Source of the DNA: Mesorhizobium tamadayense
Lineage (GTDB): Bacteria > Pseudomonadota > Alphaproteobacteria > Rhizobiales > Rhizobiaceae
NCBI RefSeq assembly: GCF_003863365.1
Contig: NZ_RQXT01000017.1
Span: 1-64,000 of the forward strand
Length of the DNA stretch: 64,000 nucleotides
Direction of reading: 5' to 3'
In this document: positions 39,519-50,145 of the stretch, one piece after another
Numbering within the stretch: the first letter of the stretch is position 1
Layout: the number at the start of each line of letters is the position of its first letter
Translations under genes and position numbers: made by a program
The notes under the pieces: model-generated
Told to the model about the DNA's origin: nothing
The model's input: only the letters and a program-made list of their open reading frames with translations
The model's database searches: none

Positions 39519-41131
39519 CCGCGCTTGGGACAACCCCTGCGACGACCTTCGGGACCACGGTCGGCGAAGCGCTCATCACCTTGCTCGAGGCGCATGGCGT
39601 CGACACCGTCTTCGGCATTCCGGGTGTGCATACGGTCGAGCTCTATCGCGGCCTGGCGCGCTCGAACATCCGCCACGTCACGCCGCGCCACGAGCAGGGC
39701 GCCGGCTTCATGGCCGACGGCTATGCGCGCGCCAGCGGACGGCCGGGCGTAGCCTTCGTCATCACCGGGCCGGGGCTCACCAACACCATCACCGCCATGG
39801 GCCAGGCGCGCGCCGATTCCGTGCCGATGCTGGTGATCTCCGGCGTCAACGCTACCGACACGTTGGGCAAGGGCCTCGGCTTCCTGCACGAATTGCCGGA
39901 CCAGCGCGGCATGATGGAGAAGGTGGCGCTGTTCTCCGAGCGCATCACCGAGGCCGGACAACTGCCAGGCGCGCTCGCCCGCGCCTTCGCGCGGTTTTCG
40001 TCCGCGCGTCCGGGCCCGGTCCATATCGAGATCCCGACCGACGTCATGGTGAAGCCCGCTGACGATATTGCGGCCGTCCTCAGCAATGCCGCGCCGCCCG
40101 CTCCCGCAGCTTCGGCGGTCGCCGAAGCGGCGAGGTTGATCAAAGCGTCCCGTCGTCCGCTCATTCTCGCCGGTGGTGGCGCCAAACAGGCCGATGCGGC
40201 GCTCAGGCGCTTCGCCGAAATGCTGGGTGCGCCGGTCATCGAGACCGCCAATGCGCGCGGCCTGCTGCATGGCCATCCGCTCTGCGTGCCGGCAAGCCCC
40301 AGCCTGAAGGCGGTGCGGGCATTGATGGCGGACGCCGATCTGGTCATCGCCGCCGGCACCGAATTCGGCCCGACCGACTATGACGGCTATGGCGACGGCG
40401 GCTTCGTGCTGCCGCCCAACCTGATCCGCATCGACATCGGCGCCGACCAACTCGCGCGGCGTCCGGTGACGGTCGGCATCCAGGCCGATTGCGCCGAGGC
40501 GCTTGGTGCCCTGCTGGCTGAACTCGGCTCCGCTTATGTCGCTGCGAAAGACGGCGAGACCCGCGCGGCAGCAACGCGAGCGGCTGCGCTCGCCGAGCTG
40601 AGCCCGGCCTATGTCGCGCAGGTGCGCGCCGTGGAGGCGATCCGCGACACGCTGCCCGGCGCCATCATCGTCGGCGACTCGACGCAACCGATCTACGCCG
40701 CCAACCTCTATTACGACCATGACCGTCCGGGCGGCTGGTTCAACGCCGCGACCGGCTTCGGCGCGCTGGGCTACGGCTCGCCGGCGGCGATAGGCGCCGC
40801 CCTTGCCGTGCCCGAGGCGCCCGTCGTTTGCCTGACCGGCGATGGCGGCTTCCAGTTCACCTTGCCGGAGCTGGGCGCGGCGCTCGATGCCGGGGCGCCG
40901 GTGATCTTCGTCGTCTGGAACAATCGCGGTTATCGCGAGATCGAGACCTCGATGCTCGATGTCGGCGTCGAGCCGGTCGGCGTGTCGCCGGCGCCGCCGG
41001 ATTTCTGCAAGCTCGCCGAGGCCTACGGCATAGAGGCCGAGCGGCTGGCCGGCATCGGCGGCCTGTCCGATGCGCTGAAGCGGGCGCGGGCGGCCGGGCA
41101 GCCGCGCGTTGTTGAAATCACGGTCGATTGA
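39515..41131 (+). CDS. ThDP-dependent decarboxylase, 5-guanidino-2-oxopentanoate type
   Basis: 538 residues, three-domain ThDP enzyme. The catalytic Glu is in RHEQGAGFMADGYARASGRPG near residue 50. The FAD/nucleotide-like middle domain starts RPLILAGGGAKQADAALRRFAEMLGAPV. The ThDP/Mg site is GDGGFQFTLPELGAALDAGAPVIFVVWNN, a GDG-to-NN span of normal length. It resembles AruI, which decarboxylates 2-ketoarginine to 4-guanidinobutanal in the arginine transaminase route. The AruI assignment is from sequence resemblance and the neighbours; another 2-oxo acid is possible. No transaminase is adjacent. Confidence 0.85.
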   Translation: MTALGTTPATTFGTTVGEALITLLEAHGVDTVFGIPGVHTVELYRGLARSNIRHVTPRHEQGAGFMADGYARASGRPGVAFVITGPGLTNTITAMGQARADSVPMLVISGVNATDTLGKGLGFLHELPDQRGMMEKVALFSERITEAGQLPGALARAFARFSSARPGPVHIEIPTDVMVKPADDIAAVLSNAAPPAPAASAVAEAARLIKASRRPLILAGGGAKQADAALRRFAEMLGAPVIETANARGLLHGHPLCVPASPSLKAVRALMADADLVIAAGTEFGPTDYDGYGDGGFVLPPNLIRIDIGADQLARRPVTVGIQADCAEALGALLAELGSAYVAAKDGETRAAATRAAALAELSPAYVAQVRAVEAIRDTLPGAIIVGDSTQPIYAANLYYDHDRPGGWFNAATGFGALGYGSPAAIGAALAVPEAPVVCLTGDGGFQFTLPELGAALDAGAPVIFVVWNNRGYREIETSMLDVGVEPVGVSPAPPDFCKLAEAYGIEAERLAGIGGLSDALKRARAAGQPRVVEITVD

Positions 41132-41364
41132 AGGCTTGGCGCCTGCAGGCATCTGCCGACCCTCGACATTGCCGGCGCCGGGCCCGCAGAGCACGAATCC
41201 GGTCCAATCCAAGACGCGGCGGCGCGATCTTCCGCGGCGGCCTGACGCATGCAAAGACGGGACGCCTGCCATGTCGATATTTCAATTGAGTGACAACGCG
41301 AAAGGCGCGACGTTCGAGCCTGGGGCGGCATAACCATAAGAAAAATGACAGGAGCGGTCGAAAT

Positions 41365-42072
41365 ATGACGGAAACGCTTAACGGCAGGCATGTCGTGGTG
41401 ACGGGCGGCACTGGGGCGCTCGGCGGCGCGGTTGTCGGCAGGTTGCTGGAGCAGGGTGCGATCTGCCACGTGCCCAATGCCCATGCGGCTGCCCCCCCGA
41501 ATTTCCCCTACGCAGCCCACGCCAGCGTCCATCTCGCCCACAATGTCGACCTCTCGGACTCCGCCAAGGTCGAAGCCTTCTACCATCAGGTGCCCGGGCT
41601 CTGGGGCTCGATCCATCTCGCCGGCGGGTTCACCGCGGCGCCGGTGGAGAAGATCGAGTCGGCGTCCTTTGCCGAGATGATGGACACCAACGCCCGCACC
41701 GCCTTCCTCTGCAGCCGCGCCGCGGTGCGCTCCATGCTGGCATCGGGCACGGCGGGCCGCATCGTCAACGTCAGCGCGCGCGCCGGGCTCGAGCCGCGCC
41801 GTGGTTCCGGCATGGTCGCCTATGCCGCCAGCAAGGCGGCCGTTGCGGCCATGACGCTGGCGATGGCCGAGGAGCTGAAGCACAAGGGCATCCTGGTCAA
41901 TGCGGTCGCGCCGTCGACGCTCGACACGCCTGCCAACCGCGCCGACATGCCGGACGCCGATTTCACCAAATGGGTCAGCCTCGAAGCCGCCGCCGAGGCG
42001 ATTGCCTATCTCGCCTCGCCCGCCAACCAGGCGATGAGCGGCACGCTGGTGCCGCTTTACGGCCGGGCCTGA
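41365..42072 (+). CDS. Short-chain dehydrogenase/reductase (SDR)
   Basis: 235 residues. The cofactor motif is VVVTGGTGALGGAVVGRLLEQ, NAG is replaced by HLAGG, catalytic Ser is in IVNVSARAGLEPRRG and Tyr-x3-Lys in YAASKAAVAAMTLAMAEELKHKGILVNAV. ATG 41365 has AGGAG upstream; the open frame extends back to 41290 without similarity. It is 233 bp after the decarboxylase gene, so it may have its own promoter. If part of the same route it could convert the guanidino aldehyde, but SDR specificity cannot be read from sequence. A terminator follows. Confidence 0.88.
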   Translation: MTETLNGRHVVVTGGTGALGGAVVGRLLEQGAICHVPNAHAAAPPNFPYAAHASVHLAHNVDLSDSAKVEAFYHQVPGLWGSIHLAGGFTAAPVEKIESASFAEMMDTNARTAFLCSRAAVRSMLASGTAGRIVNVSARAGLEPRRGSGMVAYAASKAAVAAMTLAMAEELKHKGILVNAVAPSTLDTPANRADMPDADFTKWVSLEAAAEAIAYLASPANQAMSGTLVPLYGRA

Positions 42073-42097
42073 GCAGCCGCCGGCACATCGGACAAAG

Positions 42098-42131
42098 AAA
42101 AACCCCGCCGGAGCGATCCGGCGGGGTTTTT
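42098..42131. terminator. Bidirectional Rho-independent terminator
   Basis: AAAAACCCCGCCGG and CCGGCGGGGTTTTT are inverted arms around AGCGAT. It lies between the convergent SDR and rpsA genes and suits termination on both strands. Confidence 0.9.
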
Positions 42132-42154
42132 GTTTGGTCCTGCGAAGAGCGGGC

Positions 42155-43852
42155 TTAGTTGCCCTGCTTCTTCAGCGCCGCGCCCAGGATATCGCCCAGC
42201 GAGGCGCCGGAGTCGGTCGAGCCGTACTGGGCGACCGCTTCCTTCTCCTCGGCGATTTCCAGCGCCTTGATCGAGACCTGCAGCTTGCGGGTCTTCTTGT
42301 CGAAGGCGATGACGCGGGCATCGACCTTCTGACCGACGGTGAAGCGCTCGGGGCGCTGCTCGTCGCGGTCGCGGGAAAGGTCCGAACGCTTGATGAAGGT
42401 CTCGAGGCCGCTCTCGACCAGCCGCACTTCCAGACCGCCATCCTTGACGCCGATGACCTCGCAGGTGACGACGGCGTTCTTGCGCAGCTCACCGCTGCTT
42501 GCCGCTTCACCGACCGTGTCCTTGGCCAGCTGCTTGATGCCGAGCGAGATGCGCTCCTTCTCGATGTCGACGTCGAGCACCTGCGCCTTGACCATGTCGC
42601 CGCGATTGTACTCTTCGATGACCTGCTCGCCCGGACGGGTCCAGTCGAGGTCGGAGAGGTGGACCATGCCGTCCACGTCGCCTTCCAGGCCGATGAACAG
42701 GCCGAACTCGGTCTTGTTCTTGACCTCGCCCTCGACCTGGCTGCCGACCGGGTGGCTGCGCGCGAAGGCCTCCCACGGGTTCTCCAGCGTCTGCTTGAGG
42801 CCGAGCGAGATGCGGCGCTTGGCCGGATCGACCTCGAGCACCACCACGTCGACTTCCTGCGTCGTCGACAGGATCTTGCCGGGGTGCACGTTCTTCTTCG
42901 TCCACGACATTTCCGAAACGTGGATGAGGCCCTCGATGCCCGGCTCCAGCTCGACGAATGCGCCGTAATCGGTGATGTTGGTGACAGTGCCCTTGATCTT
43001 CTTGCCGATCGGGAACTTGGTGCCGATATCCGACCACGGATCGCTCTCGAGCTGCTTCATGCCGAGCGAGATGCGGTGGGTTTCCTGGTTGATGCGGATG
43101 ATCTGCACCTTGACCGTCTGGCCGATGTTGAGGATCTCGGTCGGATGGTTGACGCGGCGCCATGCCATGTCGGTGACATGCAGCAGGCCGTCGATACCGC
43201 CGAGGTCGACGAACGCACCGTAGTCGGTGATGTTCTTGACCACGCCTTCGACCACCTGGCCTTCCTCGAGGTTCTGCACGATCTCCGAACGCTGTTCGGC
43301 GCGGCTCTCCTCGAGCACGGTGCGGCGCGAGACCACGATATTGCCGCGGCGGCGATCCATCTTGAGGATCTCGAAGGGCTGCGGGTTGTGCATCAGCGGC
43401 GAGACGTCGCGAATCGGACGGATGTCGACCTGGCTGCGCGGCAGGAACGCCACGGCGCCGTCGAGATCGACGGTGAAGCCGCCCTTGACCTGGTTGAAGA
43501 TGACGCCTTCGACGCGCTCACCCTTAGTGAACTTCTCCTCGAGGCGGACCCAGCTCTCCTCGCGGCGAGCCTTCTCGCGCGACAGCATGGCTTCGCCTAG
43601 CGCGTTCTCGATGCGCTCGACATAGACCTCGACCGTGTCGCCGACCTTGAGCGTCGTGTCCTTGCCCTTGACGCCGAATTCCTTCAGCGGCACGCGGCCT
43701 TCGACCTTGAGGCCGACATCGATGATGGCCATGTCCTTTTCGATCGCGGTGATCGTGCCCCGGACAACCTGGCCTTCGCCGGAATGGCCGGCGGTGAATG
43801 ATTCTTCGAGCATGCTCGCGAAATCGTCGCGAGAGGGATTTGCAGCTGACAT
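42155..43852 (-). CDS. rpsA: 30S ribosomal protein S1
   Basis: 565 residues with six S1 RNA-binding domains; repeated blade motifs include [53 protein letters not shown] and [28 protein letters not shown]1 brings mRNA to the small ribosomal subunit. Start at ATG 43852 with AGGAGAAACA upstream; an upstream open extension has no S1 similarity. It follows cmk on the same strand with 204 bp between, in the conserved aroA-cmk-rpsA order. Confidence 0.97.
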   Translation of the reverse strand: MSAANPSRDDFASMLEESFTAGHSGEGQVVRGTITAIEKDMAIIDVGLKVEGRVPLKEFGVKGKDTTLKVGDTVEVYVERIENALGEAMLSREKARREESWVRLEEKFTKGERVEGVIFNQVKGGFTVDLDGAVAFLPRSQVDIRPIRDVSPLMHNPQPFEILKMDRRRGNIVVSRRTVLEESRAEQRSEIVQNLEEGQVVEGVVKNITDYGAFVDLGGIDGLLHVTDMAWRRVNHPTEILNIGQTVKVQIIRINQETHRISLGMKQLESDPWSDIGTKFPIGKKIKGTVTNITDYGAFVELEPGIEGLIHVSEMSWTKKNVHPGKILSTTQEVDVVVLEVDPAKRRISLGLKQTLENPWEAFARSHPVGSQVEGEVKNKTEFGLFIGLEGDVDGMVHLSDLDWTRPGEQVIEEYNRGDMVKAQVLDVDIEKERISLGIKQLAKDTVGEAASSGELRKNAVVTCEVIGVKDGGLEVRLVESGLETFIKRSDLSRDRDEQRPERFTVGQKVDARVIAFDKKTRKLQVSIKALEIAEEKEAVAQYGSTDSGASLGDILGAALKKQGN

Positions 43853-44056
43853 TGTTTCTCCTGGAGTGCTCCGCACAACAAGCGGAGCGGGCGCCGTGGG
43901 TTAGCGTTGCGTAAGCCTGCCGGCGTTCCGGGCTGAAGAGCCCTTGGCCGCTTTCTGAGCGGCGAGTCCGGCGCATGAAGAATGCTGGCAGGCTGGTTCG
44001 TGCCCGATATGGGTATTTTCATCGCTTCCGGCAACGGAAGCCTAGGAAAACCCGGC

Positions 44057-44703
44057 TCAGGCCTTGCTTCTCTTGGCCAGGACATCGTCGATGATCGCCA
44101 TGGCCGCAAGGAACGCGGCTTCTATAGCCATTTCGCTGGTATCAAGCAAGTGCGCGTCGGCTGCCGGTTTGAGCGGCGAGTCGGCGCGGCCCATGTCGCG
44201 CTCGTCGCGGCGCTCGATGTCGGTGAGGATCGTGGCGAAATCGGCGCTGCCGCCCATGCTCTCGATCTCGGCCAGCCGGCGCATCGCCCGCACCTCGGCA
44301 CTTGCCGTCACATAGAGCTTGATGTCGGCGTCCGGGCAAACCACCGTGCCGATGTCGCGGCCGTCGAGCACCGCGCCCGGCGGCGCCTTGGCGAACTCGC
44401 GCTGCTTTTCGACCAGGATGCGCCGGACAGTTGGGATGACCGCGACCTTCGATGCGGCCTCGCCCACCGCATGCGCGGACAGCACTGCCCGGTCTAGGTT
44501 CGAGAGGTCAACCTGGCGCGCTGCGGTTTCGGCCGCCGAGACGTTGTCGAGCGGCAGGCCGAGCTCGAGCAGCTTGTGGGCGACGGCGCGATAGGTGAGC
44601 CCGGTGTCGAGCAGGTTCAGCCGGTAGTGGTCGGCGAGCCGCCGGGCCAACGTGCCCTTGCCGGCGCCCGCCGGTCCGTCGATGGCGATGGTGAAGGTGT
44701 GGG

Positions 44704-44707
<4 letters not shown>
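44057..44707 (-). CDS. cmk: Cytidylate kinase
   Basis: 216 residues. The P-loop is [16 protein letters not shown] at residues 9-24, [11 protein letters not shown] is the NMP-binding start, and [22 protein letters not shown] and [17 protein letters not shown] are family signatures. It phosphorylates CMP and dCMP. ATG 44707 overlaps the stop of the broken DUF6881 gene (ATGA). Upstream of the ATG the same reading frame stays open and encodes the displaced C-terminal half of DUF6881, so a longer product starting further back cannot be fully excluded, but no ordinary start codon lies in that extension. Confidence 0.96.
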
Positions 44708-46451
<1,744 letters not shown>

Positions 46452-46564
46452 TCATCCCCTCGCGCGAGGCCTTCGGATGCAAGCTTTTGCGTTGCCGGCT
46501 TTTGGCTTTGACAGCGCCGTAAACTGCGGTTAAGGGGACCCTTCTTTTTTTGACGAGGCTTGCT

Positions 46565-46957
46565 GTGGCAAAACCTGAACTTGGCACGAAGCGTATCGAC
46601 CCCGAAACGGGTCGGAAATTCTACGACCTGAACAAGGACCCGATTGTCTCGCCCTACACCGGCAAGAGCTATCCGCGCTCCTATTTCGATGAAGGCAAGA
46701 TTTCCGCCATCGAGGAGGATGAGGAAGTCGCCGAAAAGGAAATCGACGCCGAGGAAGAAGAAGGCGCCGTGATCGTCTCGCTCGAGGATGCGGACGAGGA
46801 GACCAAGGGCGGTGGCGACGATCTTCCCGATCTCGGTGAAGACGAGGATGTCGATCTCGGCGACGATGACGACGACACGTTCCTTGCCGACGAGGAGGAA
46901 GAGGACGACGACGTCGCCGACATGATCGGCGTCGGCGACGACGAGGACGAGGTCTGA
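46565..46957 (+). CDS. TIGR02300-family acidic protein
   Basis: 130 residues. The conserved N-terminus is AKPELGTKRIDPETGRKFYDLNKDPIVSPYTGKSYPRSYF; the remainder is extremely rich in Asp and Glu with almost no hydrophobic core, so likely disordered. The family is restricted to alphaproteobacteria and has no known function. GTG 46565 has GAGG about 8 nt upstream. It is divergent from aroA and upstream of the tRNA-Ala gene, a neighbourhood common in this group. Confidence 0.92.
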   Translation: MAKPELGTKRIDPETGRKFYDLNKDPIVSPYTGKSYPRSYFDEGKISAIEEDEEVAEKEIDAEEEEGAVIVSLEDADEETKGGGDDLPDLGEDEDVDLGDDDDDTFLADEEEEDDDVADMIGVGDDEDEV

Positions 46958-47134
46958 CCTTTAGCCTTCGCGCGGTCGTTTGCCGGCCATTTTGGCCTGT
47001 GACGAAAAAGCGGCTTTTCAAGGCTTGATCTTGACCGAAGGCGGCGCTAGAAGCCGCCAGCACTAAACGACGGCGCGGTTCCCAATCGCGCCGGATCTCT
47101 TCGCCGGAAACGGCGCCGGCCGACTGCCGGGAGT

Positions 47135-47210
<76 letters not shown>

Positions 47211-47336
47211 GTCACTCTCTAGACCATCCTACCGATTGCGGATACGTGTCCGGGCGACTATGCGCCGGGACGCCTTGCATCAATGCGGTGAGGAGATGGC
47301 TGTAAGAACGCCGTTGGCACGGTGGAGCGCCTGCGC

Positions 47337-47546
47337 TCAGGGACGCCCCGCGTCGAACTCAATTGCAAATCCCGCGTCGATAGCGATTCGAGCGATAAGA
47401 TCGCTGAGTTGCCAATCTGTGAGCTCGCACAGGGCAAAGATCCCCCTCATGGCGCCGATCATCTCGGATATCGAAACGCAAGGTTTGTCGGCATCGTCGA
47501 TCAGGTAGCGGACGATCGCTTGCCGAACGTCCGATATAGTGGGCAT
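47337..47546 (-). CDS. Small protein, paralogue of the upstream gene
   Basis: 69 residues from ATG 47546 (MPTISDVRQAIVRYLIDD). Its core, CVSISEMIGAMRGIFALCELTDWQLSDLIARIAIDAGFAIEFDAG, aligns with that of the 81-residue protein encoded just upstream, sharing C-x-LTD-x2-L, a helix and a final G-x3-FD. I do not know the family. The start is uncertain: GGAG abuts ATG 47546, and an in-frame GTG at 47564 would also clear the upstream stop at 47573. Likely cytoplasmic and co-transcribed with its paralogue. Confidence 0.65.
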   Translation of the reverse strand: MPTISDVRQAIVRYLIDDADKPCVSISEMIGAMRGIFALCELTDWQLSDLIARIAIDAGFAIEFDAGRP

Positions 47547-47572
47547 CTCCGCGAGGGCCGCCACGCCCAGGC

Positions 47573-47818
47573 CTACGAATGGAGCCGCGTTTCCGAGACG
47601 CCCGCCGTTGTCAGGTCGAAAGCGACAGGCACGCCATGAGCGATGCATGCCTCCGCCAGCATCTCCTCCAACTCGTGGTCGGTAAGCATGCAGGCCGGCA
47701 TAAGCGTTCGGATGGCGCGGATTGCCTGTGCGATGGAGAGGAAGCGAGCTTTGCCTCGGGAGAGGACATAGGCTTCGGTCGCGCTTTCAACCGTGACCGT
47801 GTGAAAAGTGTTGGTCAT
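47573..47818 (-). CDS. Small protein, first of a tandem paralogous pair
   Basis: 81 residues from ATG 47818, with a perfect AGGAGG 7 nt upstream, so it should be well translated. N-terminus MTNTFHTVTVESATEAYVLSRGKARFLSI; core AQAIRAIRTLMPACMLTDHELEEMLAEACIAHGVPVAFD matches the downstream gene. It is probably all-helical with a final strand. No family recognised with confidence; I considered DUF982-like Rhizobiales proteins but the pattern does not fit. It lies downstream of a Crp/Fnr regulator on the same strand. Confidence 0.75.
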   Translation of the reverse strand: MTNTFHTVTVESATEAYVLSRGKARFLSIAQAIRAIRTLMPACMLTDHELEEMLAEACIAHGVPVAFDLTTAGVSETRLHS

Positions 47819-47900
47819 CGAGGTTCCTCCTGAACCCAAAACCAACACGATTTACGGCCAACATGCGGCGGGCTTCAAGCTTATGTCCGATAACAGACAT

Positions 47901-48683
47901 TCAGCCGCCGGCTATTCCGAAGAGACGTTGCTCCTCCCCGCCGTAAGCACCATGTGTGAGCTTTACCATTCCGGCGCGGTCGACAATCGTGATCTCGCCG
48001 CGCTTGGCGTGCACCAGCCCCCGATATTCAAGCATTTGGAGGGCAGTCGTAACCCCGGGACGCCGGGAGCCAAGCATGGTCGCCAGAAATTGATGCGTCA
48101 GATAAATCTTTTTGCCGTCGACTCGGTCGTCGACCATCAACAGCCAGCGGGCCAGCCGTTCCTCGATCTTCGAATGACCGTTGACCAATGCCGTCCGGGA
48201 CGACTGGACAAGGAACGCGTGGGCATAACGAAGCAGTGATGCGCGAAGCGACTGGCTTGCCGCGATCACAGGGCGAAGATTTTCAACCGGCAGGCACCAG
48301 CCATTGCCGGCAACTTGGATATAGGTTTCATTGGGAGAGCTGTCTTGGCCGAGGATGACGGCAACCCCTGTCATGCCGTCAAAGCCGACGATGCCGACCT
48401 CGCTTTGCCGCCCGCCGGTCATGGTGGCGACCACCGAAGCGATACCCGCCTCCGGAAAATACACATGCTCGATCGGCTGATACGCGACTTCCAGTCGGGC
48501 TTTGATGTCAAGCTCGACATGATGCATTGACGGCTGCAGCAGCGCGAAATCCTCAGGGCAGAGGGCTTTCAATACATGGTTACGAAGAAGGGATTGGGGC
48601 ACGGGGCTCTCCCTGACGGGCAAGAGCACGTACCTCTTACTGTCGGCTGCATCCGCAACGCTGGCGACCGATGTGAGCAGCAT
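47901..48683 (-). CDS. Crp/Fnr-family transcriptional regulator
   Basis: 260 residues from ATG 48683. The N-terminal cyclic-nucleotide-binding-like domain includes ALCPEDFALLQPSMHHVELDIKARLEVAYQPIEHVYFPEAGIASVVATM and SEVGIVGFDGMTGVAVILG. The C-terminal HTH is FLATMLGSRRPGVTTALQMLEYRGLVHAKRGEITIVD. Cys residues for an Fe-S cluster of the Fnr kind are absent, so it belongs to the rhizobial group of uncharacterised Crp-like regulators. The open frame starts earlier (48803), but GAGG four nt before ATG 48683 favours that start. It may control the two small proteins downstream. Confidence 0.87.
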   Translation of the reverse strand: MLLTSVASVADAADSKRYVLLPVRESPVPQSLLRNHVLKALCPEDFALLQPSMHHVELDIKARLEVAYQPIEHVYFPEAGIASVVATMTGGRQSEVGIVGFDGMTGVAVILGQDSSPNETYIQVAGNGWCLPVENLRPVIAASQSLRASLLRYAHAFLVQSSRTALVNGHSKIEERLARWLLMVDDRVDGKKIYLTHQFLATMLGSRRPGVTTALQMLEYRGLVHAKRGEITIVDRAGMVKLTHGAYGGEEQRLFGIAGG

Positions 48684-48856
48684 AGGCCTCAAATGCACGA
48701 TTGGCAAAAGTCCTGCCGGCCTATTGTGCTCACGAGGAAACTCAAACTTTGCAACCGGGTACAAAAATGGTAGATAAACCGGGTACATTGTCTCGCCCGG
48801 CATGCAAGCGATCTATTTGGTTTTGTTATATTTTTTGAACAGAGGGTAGTCTCCGA

Positions 48857-49354
48857 TTGGCTCCGCCATACAGTCTTTCTCTCACGCTCGGCTGCGTGGC
48901 ATTCGCACTCGTTGCCTGCCAGTCGGCGCCTGAAACGCCGCCGTCTCCGCCGCCCCAACCTGCTCCGGCTTCTGTCACGGCTCCTGCTTCCCCGGATTCG
49001 GCGGTGTTGGATCAAACCGTGGCGGTCACTCCGCCCGGCAAGGGCGTTCCGGCAAAATATGCCGCGTTTTCAGGCATATGGGCCGGACGGCTGGATGGTC
49101 AGTATGAAGGCAAGCTGGCGGTGCTGACCGTTTCTTCGGGCGGGCAGGTGACGGTCAGCTATGCATGGGGCGATGTGGCCGACAACAAGCCGGGAGTGGC
49201 CGACGGCGCCGGCAGGATTGTCGGGAACACATTGAAGCTCGGGCGCCTTCCGAATGGCGCCGACGCCACCTTTGCGATGCAGCCCGACGGAACATTGTCC
49301 GCCACCTACGCGCTTGCCGGCCAGACCTACACGGGAGCGTTCACCAGGCAATAG
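48857..49354 (+). CDS. Predicted lipoprotein with proline-rich linker
   Basis: 165 residues from TTG 48857 (GAGGG about 10 nt upstream). Signal SLSLTLGCVAFALVAC ends in lipobox LVAC, then a Pro/Ala/Ser linker of about 40 residues that could span the cell wall, then a domain with YAAFSGIWAGRLDGQYEGKLAVLTVSSGGQVTVSYAWGD and ATYALAGQTYTGAF, resembling a small beta-barrel. Family unknown to me. It is divergent from the Crp/Fnr gene with 173 bp between. Confidence 0.78.
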   Translation: MAPPYSLSLTLGCVAFALVACQSAPETPPSPPPQPAPASVTAPASPDSAVLDQTVAVTPPGKGVPAKYAAFSGIWAGRLDGQYEGKLAVLTVSSGGQVTVSYAWGDVADNKPGVADGAGRIVGNTLKLGRLPNGADATFAMQPDGTLSATYALAGQTYTGAFTRQ

Positions 49355-49418
49355 CGGTGGGCGATCTCGCCGCCGCATCTGCCGTGCCGGCCGGGCTCGA
49401 ATCGGCTATGCCTCACCC

Positions 49419-50099
49419 ATGCAGGAAACGTCCCTCTATGCTCCGGTGAAGCAGTTCCTCGAGAGCCTGGATTTCACCGTCAAGGGCGAGGTCGGCGGTT
49501 GCGACATCGTTGGGCTGCGCGAAGGCGAGCCGCCCGTGGTCGTCATCTGCGAGCTGAAGCTGCAGTTCAATCTCGAGCTCGTCCTGCAGGGCGTCGACCG
49601 CGCGGCGGCCTGCGACGAGGTCTGGCTTGCGGCGCGCATGTCGGCGCGCGGCAAAGGCCGCGAGCACGACCGCCGTTTTCGCGCGCTCTGCCGCCGTCTC
49701 GGCTTCGGCCTGCTGGCGGTTGACGGAAAGGGCAAGGTCGAGCTGCTGCTCAACCCGGCCGCAGTGCCGCCGCGGCGCGATCCGAGGCGGCGCTCGCGCC
49801 TGGTCGAGGAGCATCACCGGCGCAAGGGCGATCCGTCCATCGGCGGCAGCACGCGGCGAAAGCCGATCATGACCGCCTACCGGCAGGAAGCGATCGCCTG
49901 CGCCGCCGCCATGGCCGACGGCCCGAAGCGGCCGCGCGACCTCAAAACCCTTTCGCCGCGCGCGGCCAGCATCCTGCTGCACAACTATTATGGCTGGTTC
50001 GCCAGGGCCGAGCGCGGCATCTACGCGCTGACCGAAATCGGGCAGGCCGCCTTGCAGTCACATGGGGCGGTCGAGGGCTCGTCGCCTCGCTCCTTGTAG
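49419..50099 (+). CDS. DUF2161 domain protein (PD-(D/E)XK nuclease-like)
   Basis: 226 residues. The N-terminal half has the pattern of a restriction-endonuclease-like fold: ETSLYAPVKQFLESLDFTVKGEVGGCDIVGL with Asp, then VVVICELKLQFNLELVLQGVDRA, where E-L-K fits the (D/E)xK motif. The C-terminal half (RKPIMTAYRQEAIACAAAMADGPKRPRDLKTLSPRAASILLHNYYGWFAR) is basic and helical. DUF2161 proteins are annotated as putative phosphodiesterases, without proven function. Start at ATG 49419; an out-of-frame ATG lies nearby at 49408. Confidence 0.85.
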   Translation: MQETSLYAPVKQFLESLDFTVKGEVGGCDIVGLREGEPPVVVICELKLQFNLELVLQGVDRAAACDEVWLAARMSARGKGREHDRRFRALCRRLGFGLLAVDGKGKVELLLNPAAVPPRRDPRRRSRLVEEHHRRKGDPSIGGSTRRKPIMTAYRQEAIACAAAMADGPKRPRDLKTLSPRAASILLHNYYGWFARAERGIYALTEIGQAALQSHGAVEGSSPRSL

Positions 50100-50145
50100 G
50101 TGGCCGGTCAGGTCTGGCGCTTTGTGAATTCAACTGTCCCGCGCG

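Noticed and set aside
41271..41333. A 20-codon frame (MSIFQLSDNAKG...) before the SDR gene.
   Set aside because: Too short to support, with no good ribosome binding site. It resembles the start of a longer protein but ends at once; I could not decide between a remnant and chance.
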